From Desulfovibrio inopinatus DSM 10711 (GTDB lineage Bacteria > Desulfobacterota > Desulfovibrionia > Desulfovibrionales > Desulfovibrionaceae): a stretch of 64,000 bases of DNA. The stretch is from contig NZ_AUBP01000011.1 of NCBI RefSeq assembly GCF_000429305.1, positions 62,001 to 126,000 of the forward strand. The letters are read 5' to 3'. Shown here in pieces: positions 27,360 through 36,539 of the stretch. The stretch's first letter is position 1. Each line of letters begins with the position of its first letter. The position numbers and the translations under genes are program-made. A model generated the notes under the pieces. The model was not told where the DNA came from and searched no databases. It saw only the letters and a program-made list of their open reading frames with translations.

Positions 27360-29845
27360 CAAAAGATTCTACACAGCTCGTCGATGAACTTCATGCCGTC
27401 CTCGGCAAGATGGAAACGGCTCTTGCTTCCATTGACGAAGCTATTGTCTGGACTGACAATAGTGGAACCATCCAATGGTGTAATGCAGCTTTCTGTCGTC
27501 TGCTTGGACAAGCCCGCATTGCCATTCTCGGGAAACCGGTGACCGACATCGCTCGGTTACGGTTGAACGGTGTCACGCTCCCGGATTCCGCGCATCCGAT
27601 TACCCGCCTATTAGTTGACGAACAAAATCTTGATGCCGTCTACGAACTTTTTACCACCAATGGCATTGTTACCGTCAATTTGTCGGCAACACGCTTCACG
27701 AATGCCAAGCACGAGGTCAGTATTGTTTTCGTTCTGCGATCCATGACCGATGAGGCGGAATCCTCGCAAATCAAACTTCTCGGCGCTGCGTTAGCAGCCT
27801 CGGCCAGCGCCGTTGTTATCACGACGCCCGATGGAAATATCGAATGGATCAATCCGGCATTTACTACCCTGACAGGCTATGAATTTTATGAAGTTTTCGG
27901 ATTTAATATTAAATTACTGCGTTCAGGAAAGCACGACATGGCGTTTTATAACGCTATGTATAACACAATCTATTCCGGACAAGTCTGGCGTGGAGAGCTT
28001 ATCAACAAACGAAAAGACGGCACGATCTATCATGAAGAACAAACCATCACGCCCATCGTGGATGACACGGGGATTATTACACACTTCATTGCGATAAAAC
28101 ATGACATTACAGAACGTATCGAAACCCAAAAGCGTATAATGGAAACGAACGTGTTGCTTGACGGCCTACGTAAAAGTCAAGATGCATACCTTGCATCGCC
28201 AGGCCCAGAAGCACTCTTCCAGAAGCTCTCTCATATTTTACAAGCAATCACCGGTGCTCGTTTTGGTATCGTCGGAGAAGTATTGTATACCAGAAAAAAT
28301 AAACCTCACTTGAAAACATCGGCACTGCTGCACCTCCGGAATACTATAACCGCGTCCTCTCCATCATTATGGCGAACCCAGCTTCGCATTTTGTTTCCTC
28401 GTATCCGTCAGGCTTTTACATCCAAACGTGCTGTCTTTGACAATGCGCCCTCTCCTGAAGCTGGCCTCTCCAATATTGTGTGCCTGCCTATTCTACGGCA
28501 ACATCGTGTCATCGGCTTAGTGTGTTTGGCTGGAGTTGAGAGAAATCATGCAGGAACAGATATCGAAGATTTTTTATCGCCGTTTCTTTCCACTTGTGCC
28601 GCGCTCTTCCAATCTATGGAAAATGACAGAAAACGGCAGCATGCCGAGCGGGAATTAGCTGAACGGGAAACGAAATTTCGAAAAATTTTTCAATATGCCG
28701 GTGATGGTATCATTTTGCATACACTCGACGGAACCATCCTTGATGCCAACGAGACAATGCTTAACATGCTTGGCTTCAACCATGCAGAACTTCGAGGAAA
28801 ATCTGTCACCAGCCTCCACCCTGTGACCATGCTCGAAAAAGCAGGTCGTACCGTTCGCGATCTTCAAACCCATTCATCCGTCTCCATTGAAATCGACTTC
28901 ATACGCCAAGATGGTTCCACATTTCCAGCAGAAGTCCGTGCGACGCGATTTAATATTGGCGGTAAGTCCCAAGTCCTCGGCGTTGTACGCGATATGAGTG
29001 AACACCATGCCGCTCAAGCTGCACTTCAGTACGCTCATGACGAACTTCACGACTATACGGAACGTCTCAACGAGGACTTATTGGCAGCGGCGACGATACA
29101 ACGTAGTTTTTTGCCGTCGTCACTTCCTGAGATCGACTTCGCTCACATCGCCTGGCGATTCGAACCCAGTGCACACGTCGGGGGTGATATGTTTGGCGTT
29201 ATCAAGTTTTCCCCCGATGCCTTGGGACTCTTTCTTCTCGATGTTGCTGGACATGGCGTTCCTGCGGCATTGGTTGCTGTCAGCGTGGCCCAACTATTAA
29301 ATCTTCATTCTGGTATTCTTATTGATAAAACGCAGGGATATATCATTGAACCAGCAAATGTACTAGAAGAACTGGATCTGCTTTTTCCTATTGAACGATT
29401 TGGAAGACATTTCACCATGTTCTATGGAATTTTATATCGCAATGGACAATTCATCTCCACCAATGCAGGGCATCCCCCAGGATTGGTTCTCTCAAAGAAT
29501 GGTCACATGCAGCATTTGGAAACCGGGGGAACACTTGTTGGAATGGGAGGACTCTTTCCCTTTGCTCAATCAACAATCCAACTCACTTCCGGCGACAAAG
29601 TCATTTTATACTCCGATGGAGTCATTGAACGAGAGGACAACAAAACACATCTTTTTGGACTTGAAAATCTCAAGCAATTTCTCTCTCATTGCAATGAACT
29701 TCCCTTGGACCAAATTCCTTCCAGCGTGTATAAAAACATTATGGATTACGGACAACAGACTCCACTTGATGATGATTTCAGCCTTATGATTATTCATTAT
29801 ACACCTCATTCACTTCGCGGCACCACATTAAAGGACCCATCATGA
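27356..29845 (+). CDS. PAS-PAS-GAF-PAS-PP2C (SpoIIE/RsbU-type) phosphatase
   Basis: 829 residues from a GTG overlapping the previous stop. Domain order: PAS (about 20-130), PAS (about 150-260; TPDGNIEWINPAFTTLTGYE), GAF (about 285-425), PAS (about 435-560; TLDGTILDANETMLNMLGF), a short coiled linker with ERLNEDLLAAATIQRSFLPS, and a PPM/SpoIIE domain (about 590-820). The phosphatase metal ligands are all visible: GGDMFG, LDVAGHG, YSDGV and the terminal DDDFS. It should dephosphorylate STAS-domain proteins in response to signals sensed by PAS/GAF. No membrane segment is seen, so it is cytoplasmic. It overlaps the STAS gene by 4 nt. Confidence 0.9.
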   Translation: MTKDSTQLVDELHAVLGKMETALASIDEAIVWTDNSGTIQWCNAAFCRLLGQARIAILGKPVTDIARLRLNGVTLPDSAHPITRLLVDEQNLDAVYELFTTNGIVTVNLSATRFTNAKHEVSIVFVLRSMTDEAESSQIKLLGAALAASASAVVITTPDGNIEWINPAFTTLTGYEFYEVFGFNIKLLRSGKHDMAFYNAMYNTIYSGQVWRGELINKRKDGTIYHEEQTITPIVDDTGIITHFIAIKHDITERIETQKRIMETNVLLDGLRKSQDAYLASPGPEALFQKLSHILQAITGARFGIVGEVLYTRKNKPHLKTSALLHLRNTITASSPSLWRTQLRILFPRIRQAFTSKRAVFDNAPSPEAGLSNIVCLPILRQHRVIGLVCLAGVERNHAGTDIEDFLSPFLSTCAALFQSMENDRKRQHAERELAERETKFRKIFQYAGDGIILHTLDGTILDANETMLNMLGFNHAELRGKSVTSLHPVTMLEKAGRTVRDLQTHSSVSIEIDFIRQDGSTFPAEVRATRFNIGGKSQVLGVVRDMSEHHAAQAALQYAHDELHDYTERLNEDLLAAATIQRSFLPSSLPEIDFAHIAWRFEPSAHVGGDMFGVIKFSPDALGLFLLDVAGHGVPAALVAVSVAQLLNLHSGILIDKTQGYIIEPANVLEELDLLFPIERFGRHFTMFYGILYRNGQFISTNAGHPPGLVLSKNGHMQHLETGGTLVGMGGLFPFAQSTIQLTSGDKVILYSDGVIEREDNKTHLFGLENLKQFLSHCNELPLDQIPSSVYKNIMDYGQQTPLDDDFSLMIIHYTPHSLRGTTLKDPS

Positions 29846-30216
29846 CAGAACACACCTTAATGATTACGCACTCCCAAGTCGGCCTTGTGGCCGTTGTCTC
29901 CATGACAGGACGATTTGATGCTCAATCCGCCGGAGCAGCCAAAAAAGCACTGCTTGAAGACATCGATTCCGAAATATTGCGTATTGTTGTCGATCTATCC
30001 GGAGTCGATTTCATGGATAGCTCCGGTGTTGGGGCGCTTGTCTTTGTATTCCGTGCTTTGAAGGAACGTCACGCGGAGATGAAGTTCTGTGGCCTTCGGG
30101 ATAAGCTCAAAACGATTTTCACAATGACAAAGCTACATACAATTTTCGACATTCATCCCAACGTCGAAGATGCTTTAGCAGCGTATCCAACCCCACTTTC
30201 AGGGCAAATAACATGA
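29842..30216 (+). CDS. STAS-domain anti-sigma-factor antagonist (RsbV-like)
   Basis: 124-residue single STAS domain. The phosphorylation loop VDLSGVDFMDSSGVGALVFV keeps Asp59-Ser60-Ser61-Gly, the site phosphorylated by RsbW/SpoIIAB-type kinases. Overlaps the phosphatase before it and the kinase after it by 4 nt on each side, the classic phosphatase-antagonist-kinase order of partner-switching operons. Expected to shuttle between phosphorylated and free forms and to sequester the kinase when free. Confidence 0.9.
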   Translation: MTEHTLMITHSQVGLVAVVSMTGRFDAQSAGAAKKALLEDIDSEILRIVVDLSGVDFMDSSGVGALVFVFRALKERHAEMKFCGLRDKLKTIFTMTKLHTIFDIHPNVEDALAAYPTPLSGQIT

Positions 30217-30623
30217 ATGCCACATTCGAACTTCGCGCTACGTTTCCTGCAGAACTTGAGAGCTTAACAATATCTGCAGGACTTGTTGCACTCGCAATAT
30301 CATTGGCACAAATACCGATCGATGTCGCAGCGGCCGTTGATCTTGCATTAAGCGAGGCTGTTACAAACGCCATAAAACACACAAAACCACATATAAAAGA
30401 CATCTCACTAAATATTGCTGTCGACTCCGGTGAAATAACGCTATGCGTCACCGATCATGGTCTCGGTTTTGCTTTTGATGACGTCCCTGACCCGGATTTC
30501 GATAACCATCCTCCTGGAGGTTACGGTATTTTCATTATTAAAGAATCTATGGACAACGTCACATATGAAAAGAACGAAACGGCAAACATCCTCACAATGC
30601 AGAAACGTTTTATACCGCTTTAA
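30213..30623 (+). CDS. RsbW/SpoIIAB-like serine kinase (HATPase_c)
   Basis: 136-residue HATPase_c protein of the anti-sigma kinase class. N box ALSEAVTNAIKHT (Glu and Asn present), G1 box VTDHGLGF, and glycine-rich GGYGIFIIKESMD. The family phosphorylates the Ser of STAS partners and binds either a STAS protein or another client such as a sigma factor. No sigma factor gene is nearby, so the client may be a different protein; the WecG-STAS protein of the same unit is the obvious candidate. Confidence 0.88.
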   Translation: MNATFELRATFPAELESLTISAGLVALAISLAQIPIDVAAAVDLALSEAVTNAIKHTKPHIKDISLNIAVDSGEITLCVTDHGLGFAFDDVPDPDFDNHPPGGYGIFIIKESMDNVTYEKNETANILTMQKRFIPL

Positions 30624-30679
30624 AAAGCCATGACAAATTGATTTCAGAGATGAATAAATTCCACAAAGGATACCAAGAC

Positions 30680-31018
30680 ATGAAACACACAACAGAAAAT
30701 AATATCACCATTCTCGAACCAGATGGTCGGCTTGATGCGATTCAAGCTCCTCACATAAAAAATATTACTGTGCAGTGTGTTAAAAACGGAATGAACAAAA
30801 TTGTAATGGATCTTAGCAATGTTATCTTTGTTGATTCTGCAGGACTCGGTATTTTGGTTTCATCACTCCGCCAACTTGCAAACAGCGGCGGAGATATGAA
30901 AATTTGTGGATTACGAAAGGAAGTTCGTGCACTGTTTGAGTTGACACGGCTGGACAGAGTCTTCGATATTTATCAAGAAAGAGATGCCGCGGTTCATGGT
31001 TTCTCATCAGCACAATGA
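30680..31018 (+). CDS. Second STAS-domain antagonist protein
   Basis: 112 residues from the ATG at 30680 (AAGGA upstream; an ATG at 30638 has no ribosome site). STAS fold with MDLSNVIFVDSAGLGILVSS; the acceptor Ser53 follows Asp52, with Ala in place of the second Ser. Together with the 29842 protein this gives the operon two free STAS proteins, plausibly answering to the same kinase with different affinities. Its stop overlaps the start of the first exopolysaccharide gene, which ties the regulatory and biosynthetic genes into one transcript. Confidence 0.88.
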   Translation: MKHTTENNITILEPDGRLDAIQAPHIKNITVQCVKNGMNKIVMDLSNVIFVDSAGLGILVSSLRQLANSGGDMKICGLRKEVRALFELTRLDRVFDIYQERDAAVHGFSSAQ

Positions 31019-31998
31019 TGGACGATACTATGGATGTCGCTATTGTTATCATAAGCTATAACACGTGCGAGTTGCTTTCCTCTTGCCTCGAAGCAGTCTT
31101 TGCTCATCCACCGCATAGTGATTTTACGGTCGTGATCGTTGACAATGCGTCATCTGATGGTTCGACAGAAATGATTCAGCAACGCTTTCCTCACGTTGTT
31201 CTTCTGAAAAACACAATGAACATGGGGTTCGCAGCGGCGTGCAATCAAGCCTTTTCGGCAGTCGATTGCCAATTCTATTTTTTACTGAATCCTGATGCCC
31301 GAGTCATGCCTGGTTCGTTCGATGCATGTCTGCGATTATTGGAAACCGAGCCATCATGCGCCATGGTCGGTGGCCGTATCGAAAATCCATCAGGAACCCT
31401 TGAACCGTCAGCCCGTGCGTTTCCCACGCCATTCACGTTTTTTCTTACCCTCTCCGGATTGGCTGCACGTTTTCCTCGTACTCTTGGAAAACACGATCGC
31501 CTTGGTATGGCGCATGATGCAGCCCAACGCGTCGATTGGGTTCCTGGAACCTTTGCGTGCATCCGATCTCAAGCGCTTGAACGTGTCGGCACCTTCGATG
31601 AACGCTTTTTCCTCTATTATGAAGAAACCGACTTGTGCCGTCGAATGAATTACGTCGGCTTGGAAGTCTGGTTTCTCCCCGAAGCTACGGTCGTCCATGA
31701 AGGCGGAGCCAGCAGTAAAACCCAAACAGACAAAGTATTCGACACGGGAGGCTCACAAGTATTGTCCTTTCGATTGCGTTCACAATACCTGTATTTCCGT
31801 AAACATCATGGCATATTCGGCGTACTGGCCGTTGCGGCGATAGAGATTGGTTGGCATGGGCTACGCATGCTCGTCAACTGCCGTCCCGGTCCTTTATGTC
31901 GCTCAAAACGCCAGTATTCTCGAACCATCATACAATGCGCGGTGGCGGCATTCCGTGATACGAAGCGTGGGACATATAGCCCACAACGCCCGTGGTGA
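31015..31998 (+). CDS. Family 2 glycosyltransferase, rhamnosyltransferase-like
   Basis: 327 residues, GT-A fold. VAIVIISYNTCELLSSCLEA at the N-terminus, VIVDNASSDGST, the LLNPDARV metal-binding region, and FDERFFLYYEETDLCRR (catalytic base region) are the WbbL/rhamnosyltransferase pattern. A hydrophobic helix near residue 268-285 probably anchors it at the membrane. Donor and acceptor sugars cannot be read from the sequence. Start overlaps the previous STAS gene by 4 nt. Confidence 0.85.
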   Translation: MMDDTMDVAIVIISYNTCELLSSCLEAVFAHPPHSDFTVVIVDNASSDGSTEMIQQRFPHVVLLKNTMNMGFAAACNQAFSAVDCQFYFLLNPDARVMPGSFDACLRLLETEPSCAMVGGRIENPSGTLEPSARAFPTPFTFFLTLSGLAARFPRTLGKHDRLGMAHDAAQRVDWVPGTFACIRSQALERVGTFDERFFLYYEETDLCRRMNYVGLEVWFLPEATVVHEGGASSKTQTDKVFDTGGSQVLSFRLRSQYLYFRKHHGIFGVLAVAAIEIGWHGLRMLVNCRPGPLCRSKRQYSRTIIQCAVAAFRDTKRGTYSPQRPW

Positions 31999-32002
31999 CA
32001 TC

Positions 32003-32512
32003 ATGTTCGACAATATCCGCAACGATCTTGCCGCACACGGTAACGACCCATTCCAACAAGGTTTTTGGGTTCTTGTCGTTTATCGATTCGGCAGATGGCG
32101 TTACCGCATCAAACCACGGGTTATACGTATACCGTTTTCTTTGCTCTACAAAATCTTGTTTAAGCTTATTCAGATTCTCTGTGGCGTTGAATTACCGTGT
32201 GAAGCGATTATCGGACGAAACTTCCGCATTGATCACTTCGGCGCCATTGTCATCAGTGGATATACGACATTCGGTGAGAATTGCGTTATCCGTCAGGGGG
32301 TTACCATCGGTCTCAAAGATGTCGCTCACCCCGTCGCCCCGTCTATTGGAAATAACGTCGATATCGGTGCCGGAGCAAAAATTCTCGGCGATATCACCAT
32401 TGGCAACAATGTCGATATCGGTGCCAATGCCGTGGTGCTTACCGATGTACCGGACAACAGTATTGCCGTAGGTGTACCAGCTCGCATTTTGCCGAAAAAG
32501 GAACGTTCATGA
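32003..32512 (+). CDS. Hexapeptide-repeat acetyltransferase (serine acetyltransferase-like)
   Basis: 169 residues from the ATG at 32003; a longer frame from 31847 overlaps the previous gene and is rejected. The N-terminal helix region (RNDLAAHGNDPFQQGFWVLV) is followed by a left-handed beta-helix with the SAT-type active-site loop (IDHFGAIVISGYTTFGENC, catalytic His) and GVPARILPKKE tail. In polysaccharide loci such SAT-like proteins acetylate sugars (EpsC/WcaB type); that role is inferred from the location. Overlaps the next gene by 4 nt. Confidence 0.8.
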   Translation: MFDNIRNDLAAHGNDPFQQGFWVLVVYRFGRWRYRIKPRVIRIPFSLLYKILFKLIQILCGVELPCEAIIGRNFRIDHFGAIVISGYTTFGENCVIRQGVTIGLKDVAHPVAPSIGNNVDIGAGAKILGDITIGNNVDIGANAVVLTDVPDNSIAVGVPARILPKKERS

Positions 32513-34716
32513 CCCTGCAGATCCTGCAACCCTACTACCAGCACGAGCATTCCGACGATGTTACTGCTGTCGATATCGTCGTCATCGGCATCAATGGAGA
32601 AAAGGTTCTCGAAGCGTGTTTTGACAGCATCGACCGTGCACGACGCCCCCATCTCGATTTGCGAATTATCTATGTCGATGGAGGTTCAAACGATACCTCG
32701 ATTTCCATTGCGCAAAACCGACCCGATGTGTGTATCATAGATGATTCCGGGGATGCGCCGACACCGGGACGACAACGTAATAGTGGTTATCAAGCCGGAA
32801 CGGCACCATATATTCAGTTTATGGATTGCGATACGACGTTGGACAAAGATTGGCTTGAACATGGACTTCAGGCATTGACGAACGCGGAAATGCATGTCGG
32901 CGCGGTCTGTGGTTTGCGTCAGGAACGTTTTCCCAATGACACGGTATATAATGCTATTGCCGACATTGAATGGAACGGACCTGCCGGTCCGACGAATGCT
33001 TTTGGGGGCGACGTACTCATTCGACGTGAAGTCATCGAAGCCGTCAACGGGTATGATGATATCCTTGTTGCTGGAGAAGACCCGGAATTGTCTCAACGCA
33101 TCATTGACGCGGGCTGGACAATTCTCCGGCTCAATGTCCCCATGACCACTCATGATATTGCGATGAAATACGTCGGCCAATATTGGCGACGGAGTTTTCG
33201 CACCGGCTATGGATATGCCGCCGTAAGCGCCAGGCACGGCGCAACTCGAGGCTTCTGGGTTGCTGAGACCCAACGTATTCTTCTCCGTGGCGGTATTTCG
33301 TGTTTGTCGCTTCCTGCTTGCATTACTCTTCTTGCGTTGGGGAAACCTTTTCTGGCTGTTGCGTGTTTGCTTCTCGGACTCTATGTGCTGTTTCGTCCCT
33401 TCCTCGGCAAAAAGAACGAAATTGCCCGGCAAAACAACATTTCACCCGAGTTTGCCAGCACTTATGCTTTGCATTGTTCCGTTGTAGTGATTCCACAATG
33501 TTTTGGCGCCTTGCGGTATTATCTCGGATGCGTGTTGCATCTCCCACTGAAAAACAAGTCGCGCCGGCTCAAATCCGGTGTCAGTCGACTCACCATGCTC
33601 ATGTTGTGCGTTGTAGCGTTCGCCCTCACAGGCTGCCCAAGTCCCAGCCCGAAGCCGACTCCCATTGATACCAATGGAGGCCAGACCTCTTCAAAAGGGT
33701 TCACGCTTGAACCAGTGCGAGATCAGGAACGATACGCTGATCCCGCAACGGTAGAAGCATTTTCTAACGAGGTTCCCGACGAGTACCAACTCGGGCCAGG
33801 CGATGTGCTTGATTTTTCGGTTTGGAACCGTCCGGAACTCTCCCGCAAGGAGATCGTGATCAGTCCGGATGGACAAATCACCCTGCCTCGAATCGGTATT
33901 CTCGATATTGAAGGCAAAAGCATGGTCGAAGCAACCGAGCTGATAAAAAGCAAACTCGGTAAACTGTATGAACGCCCTGAAGTCGCGTTGTCCATCGTCC
34001 GGTACAACAACAATAAAGCCTTCGTGCTGGGTCGAGTCAGTAATCCCGGTGTTGTCCACTTTCCAGGACGCGGTACACTATTGGAAGCGTTGGCCTTGGC
34101 GGGAGGGTTACCCGTTATCCGTCAGGAAGCCTTTCTTACGAAATGTTCCATTATTCGCGGGCGTGACACCATTATATGGATCGATCTCCGATCACTGCTC
34201 AACGATGGCAATGTTGCACTCAATGCCCGACTCAAAAATAACGATGTGGTCTTTATCCCCGAGTCCGATGATGAACTTGTTTATGTCATGGGCGAGGTCG
34301 AAACACCTGGAGCACTTAAACTCAAAACGCGGCTGACGTTGCTTGACGCGATCATGATGTCCGGCGGCCCCACTGACACCGCCAGTTTAGAACGGGTGTA
34401 TCTCATTCGTTTCGATGGGAAAAAAGGCACCGTACTTGAAATCGATTTGAAAGATATGATTGAAACCGGTCAAATGACGAAAAACTACATGTTGCAGGAC
34501 AATGATGTCGTCTATGTCGATAAAACCGGAATGGCCCGCTTCAACTACGCGCTTGAACAAATCATGCCGACATTGCAGATTTTGCAGATGGGTACCTCTA
34601 TTGTCGATATGACAACGTCTATTCGCGACAAGCTTAAAAATGACCTGAGTACAGGGTCCGACTTGGGATTCATTAATTCCGTCTCGGGCCAAAACTCTTC
34701 ATCATCCACCCCATAG
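32509..34716 (+). CDS. GT2 glycosyltransferase fused in frame to a Wza-like export lipoprotein
   Basis: 735 residues, two proteins in one frame. Residues about 20-240 are a GT2 domain (VVIGINGEKVLEACFDSI, YVDGGSNDTS, FMDCDTTLD), then membrane segments near 265-300. A basic stretch and a lipoprotein signal follow (MLMLCVVAFALTGC; Cys376), then a polysaccharide-export domain (YQLGPGDVLDFSVWNRPE, about 426) and two SLBB domains (GRVSNPGVVHFPG about 507; GEVETPGALKL about 592). A stand-alone Wza would start at ATG 33595 (373 residues, normal size), but that ATG has no clear ribosome site. Either a genuine fusion whose halves are separated by signal peptidase II, or an ancestral stop has been lost. 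Confidence 0.85.
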   Translation: MTLQILQPYYQHEHSDDVTAVDIVVIGINGEKVLEACFDSIDRARRPHLDLRIIYVDGGSNDTSISIAQNRPDVCIIDDSGDAPTPGRQRNSGYQAGTAPYIQFMDCDTTLDKDWLEHGLQALTNAEMHVGAVCGLRQERFPNDTVYNAIADIEWNGPAGPTNAFGGDVLIRREVIEAVNGYDDILVAGEDPELSQRIIDAGWTILRLNVPMTTHDIAMKYVGQYWRRSFRTGYGYAAVSARHGATRGFWVAETQRILLRGGISCLSLPACITLLALGKPFLAVACLLLGLYVLFRPFLGKKNEIARQNNISPEFASTYALHCSVVVIPQCFGALRYYLGCVLHLPLKNKSRRLKSGVSRLTMLMLCVVAFALTGCPSPSPKPTPIDTNGGQTSSKGFTLEPVRDQERYADPATVEAFSNEVPDEYQLGPGDVLDFSVWNRPELSRKEIVISPDGQITLPRIGILDIEGKSMVEATELIKSKLGKLYERPEVALSIVRYNNNKAFVLGRVSNPGVVHFPGRGTLLEALALAGGLPVIRQEAFLTKCSIIRGRDTIIWIDLRSLLNDGNVALNARLKNNDVVFIPESDDELVYVMGEVETPGALKLKTRLTLLDAIMMSGGPTDTASLERVYLIRFDGKKGTVLEIDLKDMIETGQMTKNYMLQDNDVVYVDKTGMARFNYALEQIMPTLQILQMGTSIVDMTTSIRDKLKNDLSTGSDLGFINSVSGQNSSSSTP

Positions 34717-34724
34717 GACCATAC

Positions 34725-36530
34725 ATGACCGACCAGGATACCACGGGAAAACGAATGAGCGTTTCCGCTGTCGGCAAAAAAGTCGCCGGCAATGCCGCGG
34801 CTGGCGTCATCACCCAGTTTTTCCACCTTGTCAGCCGCATTGCGCTGACGCCTTTTATCCTGAGCTTTATTGGGCTTCGTGAATATGGTCTCTGGACGAT
34901 CTGTTTTGTTATTCTGTCATATGCCGGGCTCACCGCCTTTGGTGTCGGCAATGTGTATGTACGCTATACCGCGTCGTATCATGGAGAAAACGATACAAAC
35001 GGAATCAGCCGTCTCTTGTCCACCGGCGTCTTTGCCATGCTTGCTGTCAGTCTTGCCGTGTATGGGATTCTTGCTTTTCTCGCACCGTTATTACTTGCTG
35101 AACATGGCGTCGACCCGGCATTCAACGACATGGCGCGCTCACTGATTTTGGGATCGGCAGCGATTTTTTTACTCGATATTGGATTGGGCGGATTTCGCGG
35201 TATTCTGGAAGGATTACAGGAAACAGCTCTCGTCAGTTGGGTGTCCCTCGCCACCGTAGTTTTGGAAGTGGTGTTAATTTTTACCCTTTTGCCCTTTGGC
35301 GCGGGAGTGTTAGGCCTGCTCTATGCGTATGCGGCCAAAACCTTGACGTTGATTGTGTCCATGGCTTTTTTTGTATTTCGTAAACTGCCTGGATTGCGCT
35401 TGTCCCCTGCGTTGTTTGACCGGTCCATGTTGCGCGTTTTCTTTGTTTTTGGTGGAAAGATTCAGCTTCTTGGTTTCATGGGAATTTTTATCGATACGTT
35501 TGATAAGGTCGTCGCATCGTCGATGCTCGGGCTCGAGGCCGTCGGCTTCCTCGAAATCGGTCGCAAATTTCCCAACACGGCACGCGGATTCTCATCGGCC
35601 GCGTTTGGTCCTTTTATGCCGGCAGCCTCATATCTCGGTGGATTTTGGGCCGATGGCGAATGGCCCAGTTTTCGGGACCGCGCAGGAAAATACCTTCGAT
35701 TGGTTCTGCTGGGTTCAGTCTTCGCAGTCGCAGCGTTAGTTCCTCTTCTTATTATGCGAGAAGACGGCATTTCCATAGCCGGTATGTTCACCCTCAAGTT
35801 GACACATGGGGTGTTTATCATCGTGGCGGTTATTCTCATTTTATTCATAACCGGTCTGTACCATCGTTTCCATGGCAAGGATGAATATTTTGTCGGAGAG
35901 GACGTTCGCAACCTCTTTCTCACCGGCTCGCGCTTCATCAATCTTGTCAATGCTACGGTCTTTGTTTTCCTGGCGGCTATTTCAAGCCGTTTACTCTTTG
36001 CCTGGGTAGGCGCAGGTTATGATGAAGCAGCCATCATTCTTGTGCTTGTCTCAGCAGCAGGCCTTGTTCATCAGGGAACCGGACCGGGAACCCTCATTTT
36101 CCGCGGCATTGATCGTTCAGGACGAGAATTTGAATATATGATTATACAATGTGTCCTGCTCTTGGTCTGGGCTCCAGCTCTGGGCGAACTCTATGGCCTC
36201 GTCGGGGTCTCGGCTGGTTTTTCTCTGGCTGCTATTGTCGCCAGCCTCTATTTTTTCAAACGAACATTGCGTGCATTCAAACTTCCCCTTCGTCATGCAC
36301 TGCACCGTATTGCTCTTCCGATGTTGGCACCGCTCCTTTCAGGAGGATGCGTTTTTGCGCTCGCGGCAAGCTTCCCTCCCCTTTCTCGCGTCAATACGGC
36401 CGGGCTTGTTCTGGGACTTGGCCTCTTCCACCTTGCATTCACGATGGTTCTCCTCAAATACTTTTTTCTCGACACAACGGAATGGGAACTTGTTGTCCAA
36501 GCCCTGGCCAAAAAGATTAAACGGCAATAA
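34725..36530 (+). CDS. Wzx-type polysaccharide flippase, enlarged
   Basis: 601 residues with about 14 hydrophobic segments; the start (VAGNAAAGVITQFFHLVSRI) and IGLREYGLWTICFVILSYAGL match the oligosaccharide flippase (MOP/Wzx) family. Typical Wzx proteins are 420-500 residues; here about 80 extra residues lie near 310-400, containing two hydrophobic stretches and a charged FHGKDEYFVGEDVRN loop. It would flip the undecaprenyl-linked repeat unit across the inner membrane. Sits between the Wza and Wzc-like genes with gaps of 8 and 9 nt. Confidence 0.85.
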   Translation: MTDQDTTGKRMSVSAVGKKVAGNAAAGVITQFFHLVSRIALTPFILSFIGLREYGLWTICFVILSYAGLTAFGVGNVYVRYTASYHGENDTNGISRLLSTGVFAMLAVSLAVYGILAFLAPLLLAEHGVDPAFNDMARSLILGSAAIFLLDIGLGGFRGILEGLQETALVSWVSLATVVLEVVLIFTLLPFGAGVLGLLYAYAAKTLTLIVSMAFFVFRKLPGLRLSPALFDRSMLRVFFVFGGKIQLLGFMGIFIDTFDKVVASSMLGLEAVGFLEIGRKFPNTARGFSSAAFGPFMPAASYLGGFWADGEWPSFRDRAGKYLRLVLLGSVFAVAALVPLLIMREDGISIAGMFTLKLTHGVFIIVAVILILFITGLYHRFHGKDEYFVGEDVRNLFLTGSRFINLVNATVFVFLAAISSRLLFAWVGAGYDEAAIILVLVSAAGLVHQGTGPGTLIFRGIDRSGREFEYMIIQCVLLLVWAPALGELYGLVGVSAGFSLAAIVASLYFFKRTLRAFKLPLRHALHRIALPMLAPLLSGGCVFALAASFPPLSRVNTAGLVLGLGLFHLAFTMVLLKYFFLDTTEWELVVQALAKKIKRQ

Positions 36531-36539
36531 AAAACAATT

